From the NCBI GenBank assembly GCA_029863355.1, contig JAOTVO010000043.1:1-13137 (forward strand): a DNA stretch of 13,137 nucleotides, read 5' to 3'. Below are positions 5,728-13,137 of the stretch, in pieces; the stretch's first letter is position 1; every line of letters begins with the position of its first letter. A program made the position numbers and the translations under genes. The notes beneath the pieces were generated by a model. It did no database searches. It saw only the letters and a list, made by a program, of their open reading frames with translations, and had not been told where the DNA came from. Source of the DNA: Candidatus Krumholzibacteriia bacterium. Its GTDB lineage: Bacteria > Krumholzibacteriota > Krumholzibacteria > WVZY01 > JAKEHA01.

Positions 5728-7182
5728 CTAGTACTCCTTGCGCATACGGGCCGGGAGGATGCTCAGCTGCTCCCGGTACTTGGCCACCGTACGCCGCGCG
5801 ATGTTCAGACCCTCTTTCTTGAGCATGTCGGCGATCTTCTGATCCGACAACGGAGAACGGGCGTTCTCCCTCTCGATGATACGCCGGATCTTGTCCTTGG
5901 CGCTCTTGGCGGACACCTCTCCGCCGTCCTCCGTCCCCAGGCTGCTCGAGAAGAAGAATTTCAGCTCGAACACCCCCCTCGGCGTCTGGACGTACTTGTT
6001 CGTCGTCACCCGGCTCACGGTGGACTCGTGCATGTTGATCTCGCTGGCCACCTGGTTCAGCGTGAGCGGCCTCAGGTAGGCCGTCCCTTTCTCGAGGAAC
6101 TCGCTCTGCTTGCGTACGATGGACTCCATCACCTTGACCATCGTTCGCCGGCGCTGCTCTATCGTCTGTATGAGCCAGCGCGCCGATTTGAGCCGGGAGT
6201 TGATGAACTCGCGCGTCTCCTTGTCGCTGTCGCGGGTGTCCTTCAGCAGCTCGTCGTGGTAGGACTGGCTCACGCGCAGGCGCGGTATGTTCTTGTCGTT
6301 CAGGTAGACCACGTACTTGCCGTCGATAATTTCGACGATGAGGTCGGGTATCACGTACTTGGGATCCTCGGCCACCACCTCGAGGCCGGGCTTGGGGTCG
6401 AGCGTGGCGATCAGCTTGCACTGATTCTGCACCTCTTGAATGGAGATGCGCAGCTTCTTGGCGATCTCGAGGTACTTCTTCTGCTTGAACTCGTCGAAGT
6501 GGTCGCGGATGATCCTCGCCGGCATCGAGTCTAGCAGGCCGCGCGAGCGCAGCTGGAGGAGGAGGCACTCCTGCAGGTTGCGCGCCCCCACGCCGGGCGG
6601 GTCGAAGGACTGGATGATCTCCAGGACGGCATCCACCTCCTCCACGCTCACGCCGAAGGTCATGGCCACCTCCTCGACGTCGCTGGTGAGGTAGCCGCTC
6701 TCGTCGAGGGAGCCGACGATGTAGTCGCCGATGGCGAGGATCTTCTCGTCGTCGGTGGCGATGCGCAGTTGGCTGGTCAGCTGGTCGGTGAAGGTCTGCT
6801 TCGCCACCGGCACCTTTTCGAAGAAATCCTCGTGGGTCTCCTCTTCCCCCGCCTGGCCGAGCTCGAAGCCGTGGTTGAAATACTCGTCCCAGTCCACCGT
6901 CTCGGCTCCGGCCTCCCCTTCGTCCAGGCGATCCTCCTCCTTCTGGCTCTCCGCCTCCTCCTTGGGCTTCTCCTCCTCGCGCTCTTCCTCGCGCTCTTCG
7001 GCCTCCTGGGTCTCCTCCAGGTCGTCGATCTCCTCGAGCAGGGGATTCTCCATGATTTCCTGCTTGAGCATTTGCTGCAGCTCGATCGCCGGCATCTGCA
7101 GAAGCTTCAGCGCCTGCTGCAGCTTGGGCGTCATCACCAGCTGTTGTCTTTGTTTCAGGTGCAGACCGATTTTCATGTCCAT
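5728..7182 (-). CDS. rpoN: RNA polymerase sigma-54 factor
   Basis: Sigma-54 directs RNA polymerase to -24/-12 promoters that need an AAA+ enhancer-binding protein to open. All three regions are visible in 484 residues. Region I is Gln/Leu-rich (QLVMTPKLQQALKLLQ, 14-29). Region II is a strongly acidic Glu-rich linker (about 51-95). The core-binding domain runs from about 120 to 300. The DNA-binding C-terminus has a helix-turn-helix (NQVASEINMHESTVSRVT) and ends with the diagnostic RpoN box ARRTVAKYRE (462-471). The ATG at 7182 is used; a second ATG at 7176 would match the E. coli start (MKIGL) and is equally possible. An AGGCGG lies 5 nt upstream of the first. It follows lptB by 35 bp, the usual neighbour order. 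No enhancer-binding protein gene is in the window. Confidence 0.98.
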   Translation of the reverse strand: MDMKIGLHLKQRQQLVMTPKLQQALKLLQMPAIELQQMLKQEIMENPLLEEIDDLEETQEAEEREEEREEEKPKEEAESQKEEDRLDEGEAGAETVDWDEYFNHGFELGQAGEEETHEDFFEKVPVAKQTFTDQLTSQLRIATDDEKILAIGDYIVGSLDESGYLTSDVEEVAMTFGVSVEEVDAVLEIIQSFDPPGVGARNLQECLLLQLRSRGLLDSMPARIIRDHFDEFKQKKYLEIAKKLRISIQEVQNQCKLIATLDPKPGLEVVAEDPKYVIPDLIVEIIDGKYVVYLNDKNIPRLRVSQSYHDELLKDTRDSDKETREFINSRLKSARWLIQTIEQRRRTMVKVMESIVRKQSEFLEKGTAYLRPLTLNQVASEINMHESTVSRVTTNKYVQTPRGVFELKFFFSSSLGTEDGGEVSAKSAKDKIRRIIERENARSPLSDQKIADMLKKEGLNIARRTVAKYREQLSILPARMRKEY

Positions 7183-7217
7183 TTCAACCGCCTGATGGTG
7201 TCTTCTCCGTTGCCGGA

Positions 7218-7985
7218 CTACAGGGTGAAAGACTCTCCCAGATAGATCTCGCGCACCTCGGCGTCCCCGGCCAGCTCCGCGGCCGTGCCGGCGCGCTTGA
7301 TGGCTCCCTCGTACATGATGTACGCGCGGTCGGTGATCGAAAGCGTGTCGCGAACGTTGTGGTCCGTGATCAGGATGCCCAGCCCGCGCCGCTTGAGCTT
7401 GCGCACGATTTCCTGCAGGTCCTGCACCGCGATCGGATCGATGCCCGCGAAGGGCTCGTCGAGGAGCATGAAGTTGGGCTGCGAGACCAGCGCCCGCGTG
7501 ATCTCCAGACGGCGCCGCTCGCCGCCGGAGAGCTGGTGCCCCATGCTCTTGCGGATGTTCGCGATGTCCAGCTCCTGCAGCAGCGATTCGAGCACGTCCG
7601 CGCGCTCGGAGCGCTTGTAGGGCATGGTCTCGATCACCGCCATCAGGTTCTTCTCCACGCTCAGCCCGCGGAAGATCGAGGGCTCCTGCGGCAGGTAGCC
7701 GATGCCCATGCGCGCGCGCCGGTACATGGGCAGGCTCGTGATCTCCGCGCCGCCCAGGCGGATGCGGCCGCCGTTGGGTCGGATCATGCCCACGATCATG
7801 TAGAACGTCGTGGTCTTGCCCGCACCGTTGGGGCCGAGCAGCCCCACTACCTCGCCCGGCTTGACCTCGATGCTCACGCCGCTGACGACGCGGCGCTTGC
7901 CGTAGACCTTGACCAGCTCGTCCGTGGCCAGGCTGGCCGCGCCGGCCGCGGGGGTTGGGTTATTCGACGAGGTTTCCTTCGTCAT
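7218..7985 (-). CDS. lptB: LPS export ABC transporter ATP-binding protein LptB
   Basis: Cytosolic ATPase of the LptB2FGC complex, which extracts LPS from the inner membrane for transport to the outer membrane. The 255 residues contain Walker A GPNGAGKTT (51-59), the Q-loop region YLPQEPSIFRGLSV, signature LSGGE (152-156), Walker B MLLDE (173-177) followed by PFAGIDP, and the switch histidine H209 in ITDHNVRD. The YLPQEPSIF and DHNVRDTL strings are typical of LptB within ABC ATPases. Residues 1-20 are a Ser/Ala/Pro-rich extension before the conserved core. The start overlaps the lptC 3' end by 26 bp, so there is no room for an lptA between them. A weak GGCACGGA upstream leaves the exact start open. 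rpoN follows 35 bp later. Confidence 0.97.
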   Translation of the reverse strand: MTKETSSNNPTPAAGAASLATDELVKVYGKRRVVSGVSIEVKPGEVVGLLGPNGAGKTTTFYMIVGMIRPNGGRIRLGGAEITSLPMYRRARMGIGYLPQEPSIFRGLSVEKNLMAVIETMPYKRSERADVLESLLQELDIANIRKSMGHQLSGGERRRLEITRALVSQPNFMLLDEPFAGIDPIAVQDLQEIVRKLKRRGLGILITDHNVRDTLSITDRAYIMYEGAIKRAGTAAELAGDAEVREIYLGESFTL

Positions 7986-8514
7986 CGACGATCCGTGCCT
8001 TCACGTCCCTCTTGATGTCCACCGAACCCAGCTCGTGGTCGCACTCGAGCCCGTAGCCGGTGATCACGTCGTTGCCGCGCGTGAGCTTGACGAAGCTGTC
8101 GCTCACGATCTGGTCTTTCTCGTTGACGTAGCGCAGGCTGTCCGTCTCCAGTACGTCGCCCTCCACGGAGACGACCACCACGTCTCCGTAGGCGAGCATA
8201 TCGTGCGAGTCGAGCAGGTACTCGCCGCTGCGCGAGGTCAGGGTGGTCTGCGGTCGTCCGTCCTTGTCGAAGAACTGGATCCGCGGCTGGTCCATCACGA
8301 ACACCTTGCGCTGCGCGAAGCGTCGCGCCTCCGGGGCGGCCAGGCGCCAGCGGATGCGCCCGCTGTCCGTCTCCTCCGTCGTGAACGCGGCGATAATCTC
8401 CTCGGGCAGCTCGTCCTCGGTCCCCCGCGCGGCGCCGCCCCCGTCGCGCCCGCACCCGGCCGCCAGCCCCAGCGCCGCCGCTACCGTCACCGCGATCCTA
8501 ACCCCGAGCCGCAT
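7960..8514 (-). CDS. lptC: LPS export system protein LptC (probable lipoprotein form)
   Basis: LptC is the inner-membrane-anchored periplasmic protein that receives LPS from LptB2FG and passes it to LptA. The 184-residue product has an N-terminal hydrophobic segment (about 5-20) ending in LAAGC (Cys21), a lipobox-like site with an unusual Ala at -3. The rest is beta-rich with the LptC pattern RWRLAAPEARRF, DQPRIQFFDKDGRPQTTLTS, YLLDSHDMLAYGDVVV and LETDSLRYVNEKDQIVSDS. Function is assigned from this pattern and from the immediately following lptB. A GAGGGAG 6 nt upstream supports the ATG at 8514. The start overlaps the upstream acyltransferase by 17 bp and the end overlaps lptB by 26 bp, indicating tight translational coupling. 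A canonical LptC has a single transmembrane helix instead of a lipid anchor. Confidence 0.88.
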   Translation of the reverse strand: MRLGVRIAVTVAAALGLAAGCGRDGGGAARGTEDELPEEIIAAFTTEETDSGRIRWRLAAPEARRFAQRKVFVMDQPRIQFFDKDGRPQTTLTSRSGEYLLDSHDMLAYGDVVVVSVEGDVLETDSLRYVNEKDQIVSDSFVKLTRGNDVITGYGLECDHELGSVDIKRDVKARIVDDEGNLVE

Positions 8515-9406
8515 CCGCCGTCTCCCTCCACCGCTGGTGAAACCACACCCACTGCTTCGGATCGATCCGTATGAGCCGCTCCACGGCCAGCGAACAGGCC
8601 GCTGTCATCGCTTGCACCGACGCTTCGCGGCTCTGTGCCGGCGGCGGCTCGATCTCCGGGAGCACGTGCACCACGTGCTTGCCCCGGTGGTTGAGGAAGA
8701 TCCCCATGGGCAGGATCTTCGCGCCCGTCATGAGCGCCAGCTTGGCCACCGCCGTCGGCGTCAGCGCCGGGCGGTTGAAGAAGGGCACGTACACGCCGCT
8801 GACGCGCGTGTGCTGGTCGATCAGCACGCCGAGCACCTCGCCCCGTTTGAGCACCGCGATCATTTCGCGCGGGCTCGCGTCGCGGTCCAGCGAGACTACG
8901 CCTACCGAGCGCCGCACGGCCACGAGGCGCTCGTTGAAGCGCTCGGTGCGCACCCGGCGCGCCACCGCCGTCACGCGGTAGCCGCGGCTGACGAAGTAGG
9001 CCGGCATCAACTCCCAGCAGCCGATGTGGCCCGTTATCACGATCAGGCCGCGACCGGCGCCGTAGGCCCGCTCCAGGCGCTCCAGCCCCTCGACGTGGTC
9101 GATGCGCTCGGCCAGAGCCCGCGGGCTCGCGCCTTCGAGGCGCAGAAACTCGTAGACGTTGCGTCCCAGCGCGCGGAACATGGCCGTCACCATGGCGTCT
9201 CGAACCATGGGCGCCGCTTCGGGGAATGCCAGCGCCAGGTTGTCGGCCGCGCGGCGGCGGTCCCGCTCCAGGATCCGGGCGGCGAGCCTGCCCAGGCCGG
9301 AAAAGACGCGATGGCCGATCGCCCGCGGCGTGCCCCGGGCGACCCACCCCAGCACCCTCACGGCTCCGTAGCCCATGGCGTGCTTGATTTTCTTGCTCGC
9401 GCGCAC
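8498..9406 (-). CDS. LpxL/HtrB-family lipid A acyltransferase
   Basis: Inner-membrane-associated acyltransferase (302 aa) of the lysophospholipid/lipid A biosynthesis family, which adds a secondary acyl chain to Kdo-lipid A from acyl-ACP. The catalytic HX4E motif is GHIGCWE (H127, E132). Further family blocks are DQHTRVSGVYVPFF (198-210), the PTAVAKLALMTGAKILPM region and the C-terminal DPKQWVWFHQRW (282-293). The start is GTG at 9406, with GGGGG 7 nt upstream; an ATG at 9376 lacks a ribosome-binding site. It opens the second block after a 157-bp gap with a promoter-like element, and its stop overlaps the lptC start by 17 bp. Whether it is LpxL-like or LpxM-like, and its acyl specificity, cannot be told; placement with Kdo and Lpt genes fits a late acyltransferase. 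Confidence 0.93.
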   Translation of the reverse strand: MRASKKIKHAMGYGAVRVLGWVARGTPRAIGHRVFSGLGRLAARILERDRRRAADNLALAFPEAAPMVRDAMVTAMFRALGRNVYEFLRLEGASPRALAERIDHVEGLERLERAYGAGRGLIVITGHIGCWELMPAYFVSRGYRVTAVARRVRTERFNERLVAVRRSVGVVSLDRDASPREMIAVLKRGEVLGVLIDQHTRVSGVYVPFFNRPALTPTAVAKLALMTGAKILPMGIFLNHRGKHVVHVLPEIEPPPAQSREASVQAMTAACSLAVERLIRIDPKQWVWFHQRWRETADAARG

Positions 9407-9481
9407 CGACGCGCCCCCGGATCGTGCCCAAAAACTTGCCCCTTCGCGGGGTCCGCGAACGGCAGAACCTGTTTACACTTA

Positions 9482-9512
9482 ATTAGTTAGCACAATCCTA
9501 CCCCCTTGTCAA
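9482..9512 (-). promoter_or_regulatory. Candidate sigma-70-type promoter for the acyltransferase-lptC-lptB-rpoN block
   Basis: On the minus strand a perfect -35 TTGACA (9512-9507) is followed by an AT-rich stretch CTAACTAATTAAG that is unusual for this GC-rich sequence. The -10 is unclear: TAACTA at 17 bp spacing or ACTAAT (4 of 6) at 19 bp. It lies about 75 bp before the GTG start of the acyltransferase gene. Confidence 0.55.
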
Positions 9513-9516
9513 GCAA

Positions 9517-9544
9517 CCCCTGTGCCAAAGAAGGCACTCCGGGG
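9517..9544 (-). terminator. Terminator-like hairpin after kdsD
   Basis: About 20 nt after the kdsD stop, the minus-strand RNA can pair GTGCC with GGCAC around a TTCTTT loop, extended by CCCC/GGGG across a small internal loop. The following TTGCTT is only a weak T-run, and it merges directly into the next TTGACA. It may be a partial terminator that lets some readthrough into the second block. Confidence 0.45.
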
Positions 9545-9563
9545 CATTTTGAGGAGGGGCGGG

Positions 9564-10592
9564 CTATTCGGTGCGCAGGCCGGCGCGCAGAATGTCGTGG
9601 AGGTGGAGGAGCCCCGTGGGGCGGCCGGCGGTGTCGACGATGAAGAGCATGAGGAGCGGCCCGGGGCGGTTGAGCTCCATGTGGGCCAGCGCGTCGGCGG
9701 CCAGCACCTCGGGATCGATGGTCTTGGGGTCGCGCGTCATCACCTCGCGCACGGATCCGTCGAGGGCGTCGTCGCGGCGCGCGAGGATGCGCTTGAGGTC
9801 GCCGTCGGTGATGATGCCGGTGAGCACGCCGCCCTCGTCCACCACGCCGGTGCAGCCGATGCTCTTCTCCATGATCTCGAAGAGCGCTTCGCGCAGCGTG
9901 GTCTGCTCCTGCACCAGGGGGACGTCGTCGCCGGTGCGCATCACTTCGCGCACGCGCAGCGTGAGCCGGCGGCCGAGGATGCCGCTGGGGTGCATGCGCG
10001 CGAAGTCCGCGGCGGTGAAGCCGTTGCGCTCGGCGAGCGCGCTGGCCAGCGCGTGCCCCATCACCAGCGACGCGGTGGTGCTGGTGGTGGGCGCGAGCCC
10101 GAGCGAGCCGGCCTCGCGCGGCACGCGAATGTCGAGCACGATGTCGCTCTGGCCGGCGAGGTAGGAATCGGGCGTGCCGGTCATGCCGATGATCCTGACG
10201 CCGAGGTCCTTGAGGGCCGGAATGAGCGCGCGCAGCTCGTCGCCGCCGCCGCTCTTGGAGACGATCAGCGCCGCGTCGCCGCGGCCCACCAGCCCCAGGT
10301 CGCCGTGCGCGGCCTCGACCGGGTGGATGTAGAGGCTGGGCGTACCCGTGCTGGTCAGCGTGGCCGCGATCTTGCGGGCGACGAGACCCGACTTGCCCAC
10401 GCCGGTCACCATCAGCCGCCCGCGCCCGTCGGCGATGGCGTCGACCGCGTCGGCCAGCGCCTGGCCGATGCGGTCGCGCACCGCGGCCAGTCCCGCGATC
10501 TCCTCGTCGAAGAGCGCGCGGGCGCGCGCGATCTCGTCGCGCGCGCGGTTGGCTCCGGTGCGCTCCGCTCCGCCGCCGGTCTTCGCTTTCAT
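9564..10592 (-). CDS. kdsD: D-arabinose 5-phosphate isomerase (SIS domain plus CBS pair)
   Basis: Converts D-ribulose 5-phosphate to D-arabinose 5-phosphate, the sugar that KdsA condenses with PEP to make Kdo-8-phosphate. The 342 residues show an N-terminal SIS domain (about 45-185) with GVGKSG and HPVEAAHGDLG, then two CBS domains (about 210-270 and 280-340; VREVMR and VREVMTRDP start each). Catalytic residues known from E. coli KdsD (K59, H88, E111, H193) line up with K67, H96, E119 and H201 at a constant offset of eight. The start overlaps the kdsA stop as ATGA, with AGGAGG 4 nt upstream, so translation is coupled. It has about 14 extra N-terminal residues rich in Gly/Lys/Arg. The usual partner kdsC is not downstream. 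Confidence 0.96.
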   Translation of the reverse strand: MKAKTGGGAERTGANRARDEIARARALFDEEIAGLAAVRDRIGQALADAVDAIADGRGRLMVTGVGKSGLVARKIAATLTSTGTPSLYIHPVEAAHGDLGLVGRGDAALIVSKSGGGDELRALIPALKDLGVRIIGMTGTPDSYLAGQSDIVLDIRVPREAGSLGLAPTTSTTASLVMGHALASALAERNGFTAADFARMHPSGILGRRLTLRVREVMRTGDDVPLVQEQTTLREALFEIMEKSIGCTGVVDEGGVLTGIITDGDLKRILARRDDALDGSVREVMTRDPKTIDPEVLAADALAHMELNRPGPLLMLFIVDTAGRPTGLLHLHDILRAGLRTE

Positions 10593-11428
10593 TGGGCCTC
10601 CTGGTTGAGCTCGCGCGCGAGCGCGTGCAGGCGCGAGACCTGGCGCAAGAGTCCTTCGAGCCGTGCCAGCGGCAGCATGGCCGCCGCGTCCGAGCGCGCG
10701 CGCGCCGGCTCGGGGTGGGTCTCGATGAAGAAGCCGTCCACGGGCACCGCCGCCGCCGCGCGCGCCATGTGCGCGGCCAGGGCGGGCTCGCCGCCGGAGG
10801 CCTTGCCCAGGCCGCCGGGGCGCTGGAGGCTGTGGGTGACGTCGTAGACGATGGGGCAGCCCGCCGCGCGCATGCGCGCGAAACCGCGGAAGTCCACCAC
10901 CAGGTCGTGGTAGCCGAACGAGGTGCCGCGCTCGGTGAGGAGCACGCCCGCCGCGCCGGCCGCGCGCAGCTTCTCGGCCACGTTGCCCATGTCCTCGGGC
11001 GCCATGAACTGGCCCTTCTTCACGTTGATCACGCGGCCGCCGCGCGCCGCCGCCTCGAGCAGGCTCGTCTGCCGGCACATGAACGCGGGGATCTGCACCA
11101 CGTCCAGCACCTCCGACGCGGCGCCCACCTCGGCGGCGGCGTGCACGTCGGAGAGCACGGGGCAGCCCACGCGCGCCTTCACGCCCGCCAGCGCCTCGAG
11201 TCCGCGCTCGAGGCCGGGCCCGCGAAAGCTCTCGCCCGCGCTGCGGTTGTCCTTGAGGTAGCTCGCCTTGAAGACGAACTGAAAGCCCGCCGCCGCGGCC
11301 GCCGCGGCCACGCGCTCGGCGATGGCGAAGAGCTCATCGGTCTCTTCGATCACGCAGGGGCCGGCGATCAAGAGCGGCGCTTCGCCCGGCCCGACGCGTA
11401 ACGATCCGATGGAGACGATTCCCGCCAT
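10589..11428 (-). CDS. kdsA: 3-deoxy-8-phosphooctulonate synthase, metal-dependent class
   Basis: Cytosolic aldolase-like enzyme that condenses PEP with D-arabinose 5-phosphate to Kdo-8-phosphate, committing carbon to the LPS inner core. Signature strings in the 279 residues: AGPCVIE (22-28), FKASYLKDNRS (53-63), IPAFMCRQTSLL (113-124), NVKKGQFMAPEDM (135-147), ERGTSFGYHDLVVDFR (166-181) and DVTHSLQ. Metal ligands of the class II enzymes are present: C25, H199, E236 in ETHPEP and D247. The E. coli-type enzyme has Asn in place of that Cys, so this one is predicted to need a divalent metal. The ATG at 11428 is chosen from family alignment; upstream SD is poor, and it sits 14 bp after the pyrG stop. 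Its last codons overlap kdsD. Confidence 0.97.
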   Translation of the reverse strand: MAGIVSIGSLRVGPGEAPLLIAGPCVIEETDELFAIAERVAAAAAAAGFQFVFKASYLKDNRSAGESFRGPGLERGLEALAGVKARVGCPVLSDVHAAAEVGAASEVLDVVQIPAFMCRQTSLLEAAARGGRVINVKKGQFMAPEDMGNVAEKLRAAGAAGVLLTERGTSFGYHDLVVDFRGFARMRAAGCPIVYDVTHSLQRPGGLGKASGGEPALAAHMARAAAAVPVDGFFIETHPEPARARSDAAAMLPLARLEGLLRQVSRLHALARELNQEAQ

Positions 11429-11442
11429 GGCGGCACCGCGTC

Positions 11443-13068
11443 CTAGGCGCTCATTTGCGCGGAGGCGTGGTTGTGTCCGTAGGCCTTCGCCGAGCGCACG
11501 AGGTGGAAGAAAAGGGGATGGGGACGGTTGGGACGGCTCTTGAGCTCGGGGTGGAACTGGGTGGCGATGAAGTACGGGTGGTCGCGCAGCTCGATGATCT
11601 CCACCAGGCGCCCGTCGCGCGAGGTGCCGGACATGTGCAGGCCGTGCTTCTCGAACACCTCGCGGAAGGCGTTGTTGACCTCCCAGCGGTGGCGGTGCCG
11701 CTCGCTGATCTCGAGGCTGCCGTAGACCTCCGCGGCCAGCGCCCCCTTCTTGATCACGCAGGGGTAGGCGCCCAGCCGCATGGTGCCGCCCTTGTCGCCG
11801 TCGGGCACCTGGTCGTCCATCAGGTGGATGACGGCGTTTTTGGTGTTGGGATTGAACTCGGAGCTGTCGGCGTCGGCGATGCCGCACACGCCGCGCGCGA
11901 ACTCGATCACCGCGCACTGCAGGCCCAGGCAGATACCGAGGAAGGGCACGCCGTTCGCCCGCGCGTAGCGCACCGCGTCGAGCTTGCCGCGGATGCCGCG
12001 CTCGCCGAAGCCGCCGGGCACGAGCACGCCGCGCACGTCCTTGAGGCACTCCTCGGCCCCCATCTGCTCCATGTCCTCCGCGTCCACCCATTCGATCTTC
12101 ACGTGCACGTCGTTGTGCACGCCGGCGTGCGTGAAGGCCTCGATGATCGACTTGTACGCGTCCAGCACCTGCACGTACTTGCCCACCACGGCGATGCGCA
12201 CCTCGTCGCTGACCGACGAGAGCCGCTTGACCATCGCCTCCCACTGCGCGAGGTCGGGCGGCGGCGTGTCGAGGCGCAGAAGCTTGACCACGATGTCGTC
12301 CAGGCCGTCGCGGTGCAGGTGCAGCGGCACGTGGTAGATCGAGGCCACGTCGCGCGCCTCGATCACCTCGCGCTCCTGCACGTTGCAGAAGAGCGCGATC
12401 TTGCTGCGCACGTCGGGCCCCAGGGGCACCTCGGTGCGGCAGAGGAGCACGTCGGGCTGAATACCGATCTGCTGCAGGCCCTTGACGCTGTGCTGCGTGG
12501 GCTTGGTCTTGATCTCCTTGGCGGCCTTGATGTAGGGCACCAGCGTGAGGTGGACGAAGAGGCAGTTCTCCGGGCCCACCTCCAGGCGCAGCTGCCGCGC
12601 CGCCTCCAGGAAGGGCAGGCTCTCGATGTCCCCCGTGGTGCCGCCGATCTCCGTGATGATGACGTCCACGTCCCCGTGCTCGCCCGCGCGCTTGATGCGC
12701 GCCTTGATCTCGTCGGTGATGTGCGGCACCACCTGCACCGTCTTGCCCAGGTAGCCGCCCTCGCGCTCGCGTTGGATCACGGCCTGGTAGACCTTGCCCG
12801 TGGTGACGCTGTGGTCCTCGCTCAGGTCCTGGTCGAGGAAGCGCTCGTAGTGGCCCAGGTCGAGGTCCGTCTCGCCACCGTCGTCGGTGACGTACACCTC
12901 GCCGTGCTGGAACGGGCTCATCGTGCCCGGATCGACATTTATATAGGGGTCGAACTTCTGCAGGGTGACACGCAGGCCGCGCTGCTTGAGCAGGAGACCG
13001 ATCGACGACGACGCGATCCCCTTGCCCAGCGAGGAAACGACGCCGCCCGTGATGATGATGTACTTCAC
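11443..13068 (-). CDS. pyrG: CTP synthase (glutamine-hydrolysing)
   Basis: Makes CTP from UTP, ATP and glutamine; CTP feeds nucleic acids, phospholipids and CMP-Kdo for LPS. The 541 residues match the family's usual length. The N-terminal synthetase domain (1-270) carries [10 protein letters not shown] (8-17), [12 protein letters not shown] and [11 protein letters not shown]. The C-terminal class I glutamine amidotransferase domain (about 290-530) has oxyanion loop GGFGERG (352-358), nucleophile C380 in GICLGLQ, and H506/E508 in FHPELKS. The start is GTG at 13068, with AAGGGAG 5 nt upstream, and the protein begins exactly where family members do ([10 protein letters not shown]). A promoter-like element precedes it. 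kdsA follows 14 bp after the stop, a pairing common in Gram-negative bacteria. Confidence 0.99.
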   Translation of the reverse strand: MKYIIITGGVVSSLGKGIASSSIGLLLKQRGLRVTLQKFDPYINVDPGTMSPFQHGEVYVTDDGGETDLDLGHYERFLDQDLSEDHSVTTGKVYQAVIQREREGGYLGKTVQVVPHITDEIKARIKRAGEHGDVDVIITEIGGTTGDIESLPFLEAARQLRLEVGPENCLFVHLTLVPYIKAAKEIKTKPTQHSVKGLQQIGIQPDVLLCRTEVPLGPDVRSKIALFCNVQEREVIEARDVASIYHVPLHLHRDGLDDIVVKLLRLDTPPPDLAQWEAMVKRLSSVSDEVRIAVVGKYVQVLDAYKSIIEAFTHAGVHNDVHVKIEWVDAEDMEQMGAEECLKDVRGVLVPGGFGERGIRGKLDAVRYARANGVPFLGICLGLQCAVIEFARGVCGIADADSSEFNPNTKNAVIHLMDDQVPDGDKGGTMRLGAYPCVIKKGALAAEVYGSLEISERHRHRWEVNNAFREVFEKHGLHMSGTSRDGRLVEIIELRDHPYFIATQFHPELKSRPNRPHPLFFHLVRSAKAYGHNHASAQMSA

Positions 13069-13105
13069 CGTGTCTCCCTTCGCGTGCCCGGTGTCAAGCT
13101 CCGTC

Positions 13106-13134
13106 AGTGTAGGTTCGCGCCATCAGTTTTTCAA
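13106..13134 (-). promoter_or_regulatory. Candidate sigma-70-type promoter for pyrG-kdsA-kdsD
   Basis: On the minus strand TTGAAA (13134-13129, 5 of 6) is separated by 17 bp from TACACT (13111-13106, 4 of 6). RNA would begin near 13099, leaving a leader of about 30 nt before the pyrG GTG with its AAGGGAG. Sequence further upstream is outside the window, so other promoters cannot be excluded. No pyrimidine attenuation hairpin fits in this leader. Confidence 0.5.
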
Positions 13135-13137
13135 CGC

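Noticed and set aside
5504..6568. Extension of the hpf reading frame upstream into rpoN, giving a 475-codon frame
   Set aside because: The added sequence is antisense-like low-complexity protein read in a shifted frame of rpoN; HPF homology begins at 5503 with its own AAAGGGG.
9522..10847. Plus-strand open frame of 441 codons opposite kdsD and kdsA
   Set aside because: Antisense shadow caused by GC-rich third positions; no ribosome-binding site and no recognisable motifs.
11429..12244. Upstream extension of the kdsA frame through pyrG
   Set aside because: It is an alternative frame of pyrG with Arg/Gly-rich translation; KdsA homology starts at 11428.
12930..12975. TATATAAAT within pyrG (minus strand) as a possible promoter
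   Set aside because: No -35-like hexamer at 16-19 bp; the bases encode the invariant [10 protein letters not shown] block of CTP synthase.
13092..13097. TTGACA just upstream of pyrG
   Set aside because: At 17 bp it would place the -10 on the ribosome-binding site (GACACG), which does not resemble TATAAT; the TTGAAA/TACACT pair further upstream fits better.

Overview
The window is one GC-rich bacterial stretch with every convincing gene on the minus strand. It therefore reads from right (13137) to left (1). Kdo synthesis, a lipid A acyltransferase and Lpt export genes show a Gram-negative organism with lipopolysaccharide. An HPr kinase and a mannose-family PTS directly downstream of rpoN and hpf is an arrangement I associate with deltaproteobacterial-type lineages (Desulfobacterota, Myxococcota and relatives). 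That placement is an inference from gene order and protein style; no species can be named.

Layout in transcription order: pyrG (CTP synthase), kdsA and kdsD (Kdo pathway) form a tight first block. A 157-bp gap follows, holding a terminator-like hairpin and a promoter-like element. The second block is an LpxL/HtrB-type acyltransferase, lptC, lptB (the first three overlap one another) and rpoN (sigma-54). After a 224-bp gap comes the third block: hpf, hprK, PTS EIIA, EIIB, EIIC, EIID (mannose family), HPr and EI. EI is cut by the window start.

How the genes fit together: CTP from PyrG is needed to activate Kdo as CMP-Kdo. KdsD and KdsA make Kdo-8-phosphate, the acyltransferase would add an acyl chain to Kdo-lipid A, and LptB/LptC help carry finished LPS out of the inner membrane. 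The third block is a complete phosphorelay, PEP to EI to HPr (His15) to EIIA (His9) to EIIB (His14) to sugar through EIIC/EIID, plus the kinase/phosphorylase HprK acting on HPr Ser46. Unlike the classical enterobacterial rpoN locus, ptsN and rapZ are absent here and a full sugar-transport PTS stands in their place. Also absent are kdsC and lptA, which usually sit in this neighbourhood.

The most interesting non-coding signal is a near-ideal sigma-70-type promoter (TTGACA, 17-bp spacer, extended -10 TGC-TATATA) inside the EIID coding sequence, pointing at HPr-EI and lying in a run of AT-rich codons unlike its surroundings. No RNA genes, mobile elements, CRISPR arrays or integration sites were seen. 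No gene-free stretch exceeds 300 bases.
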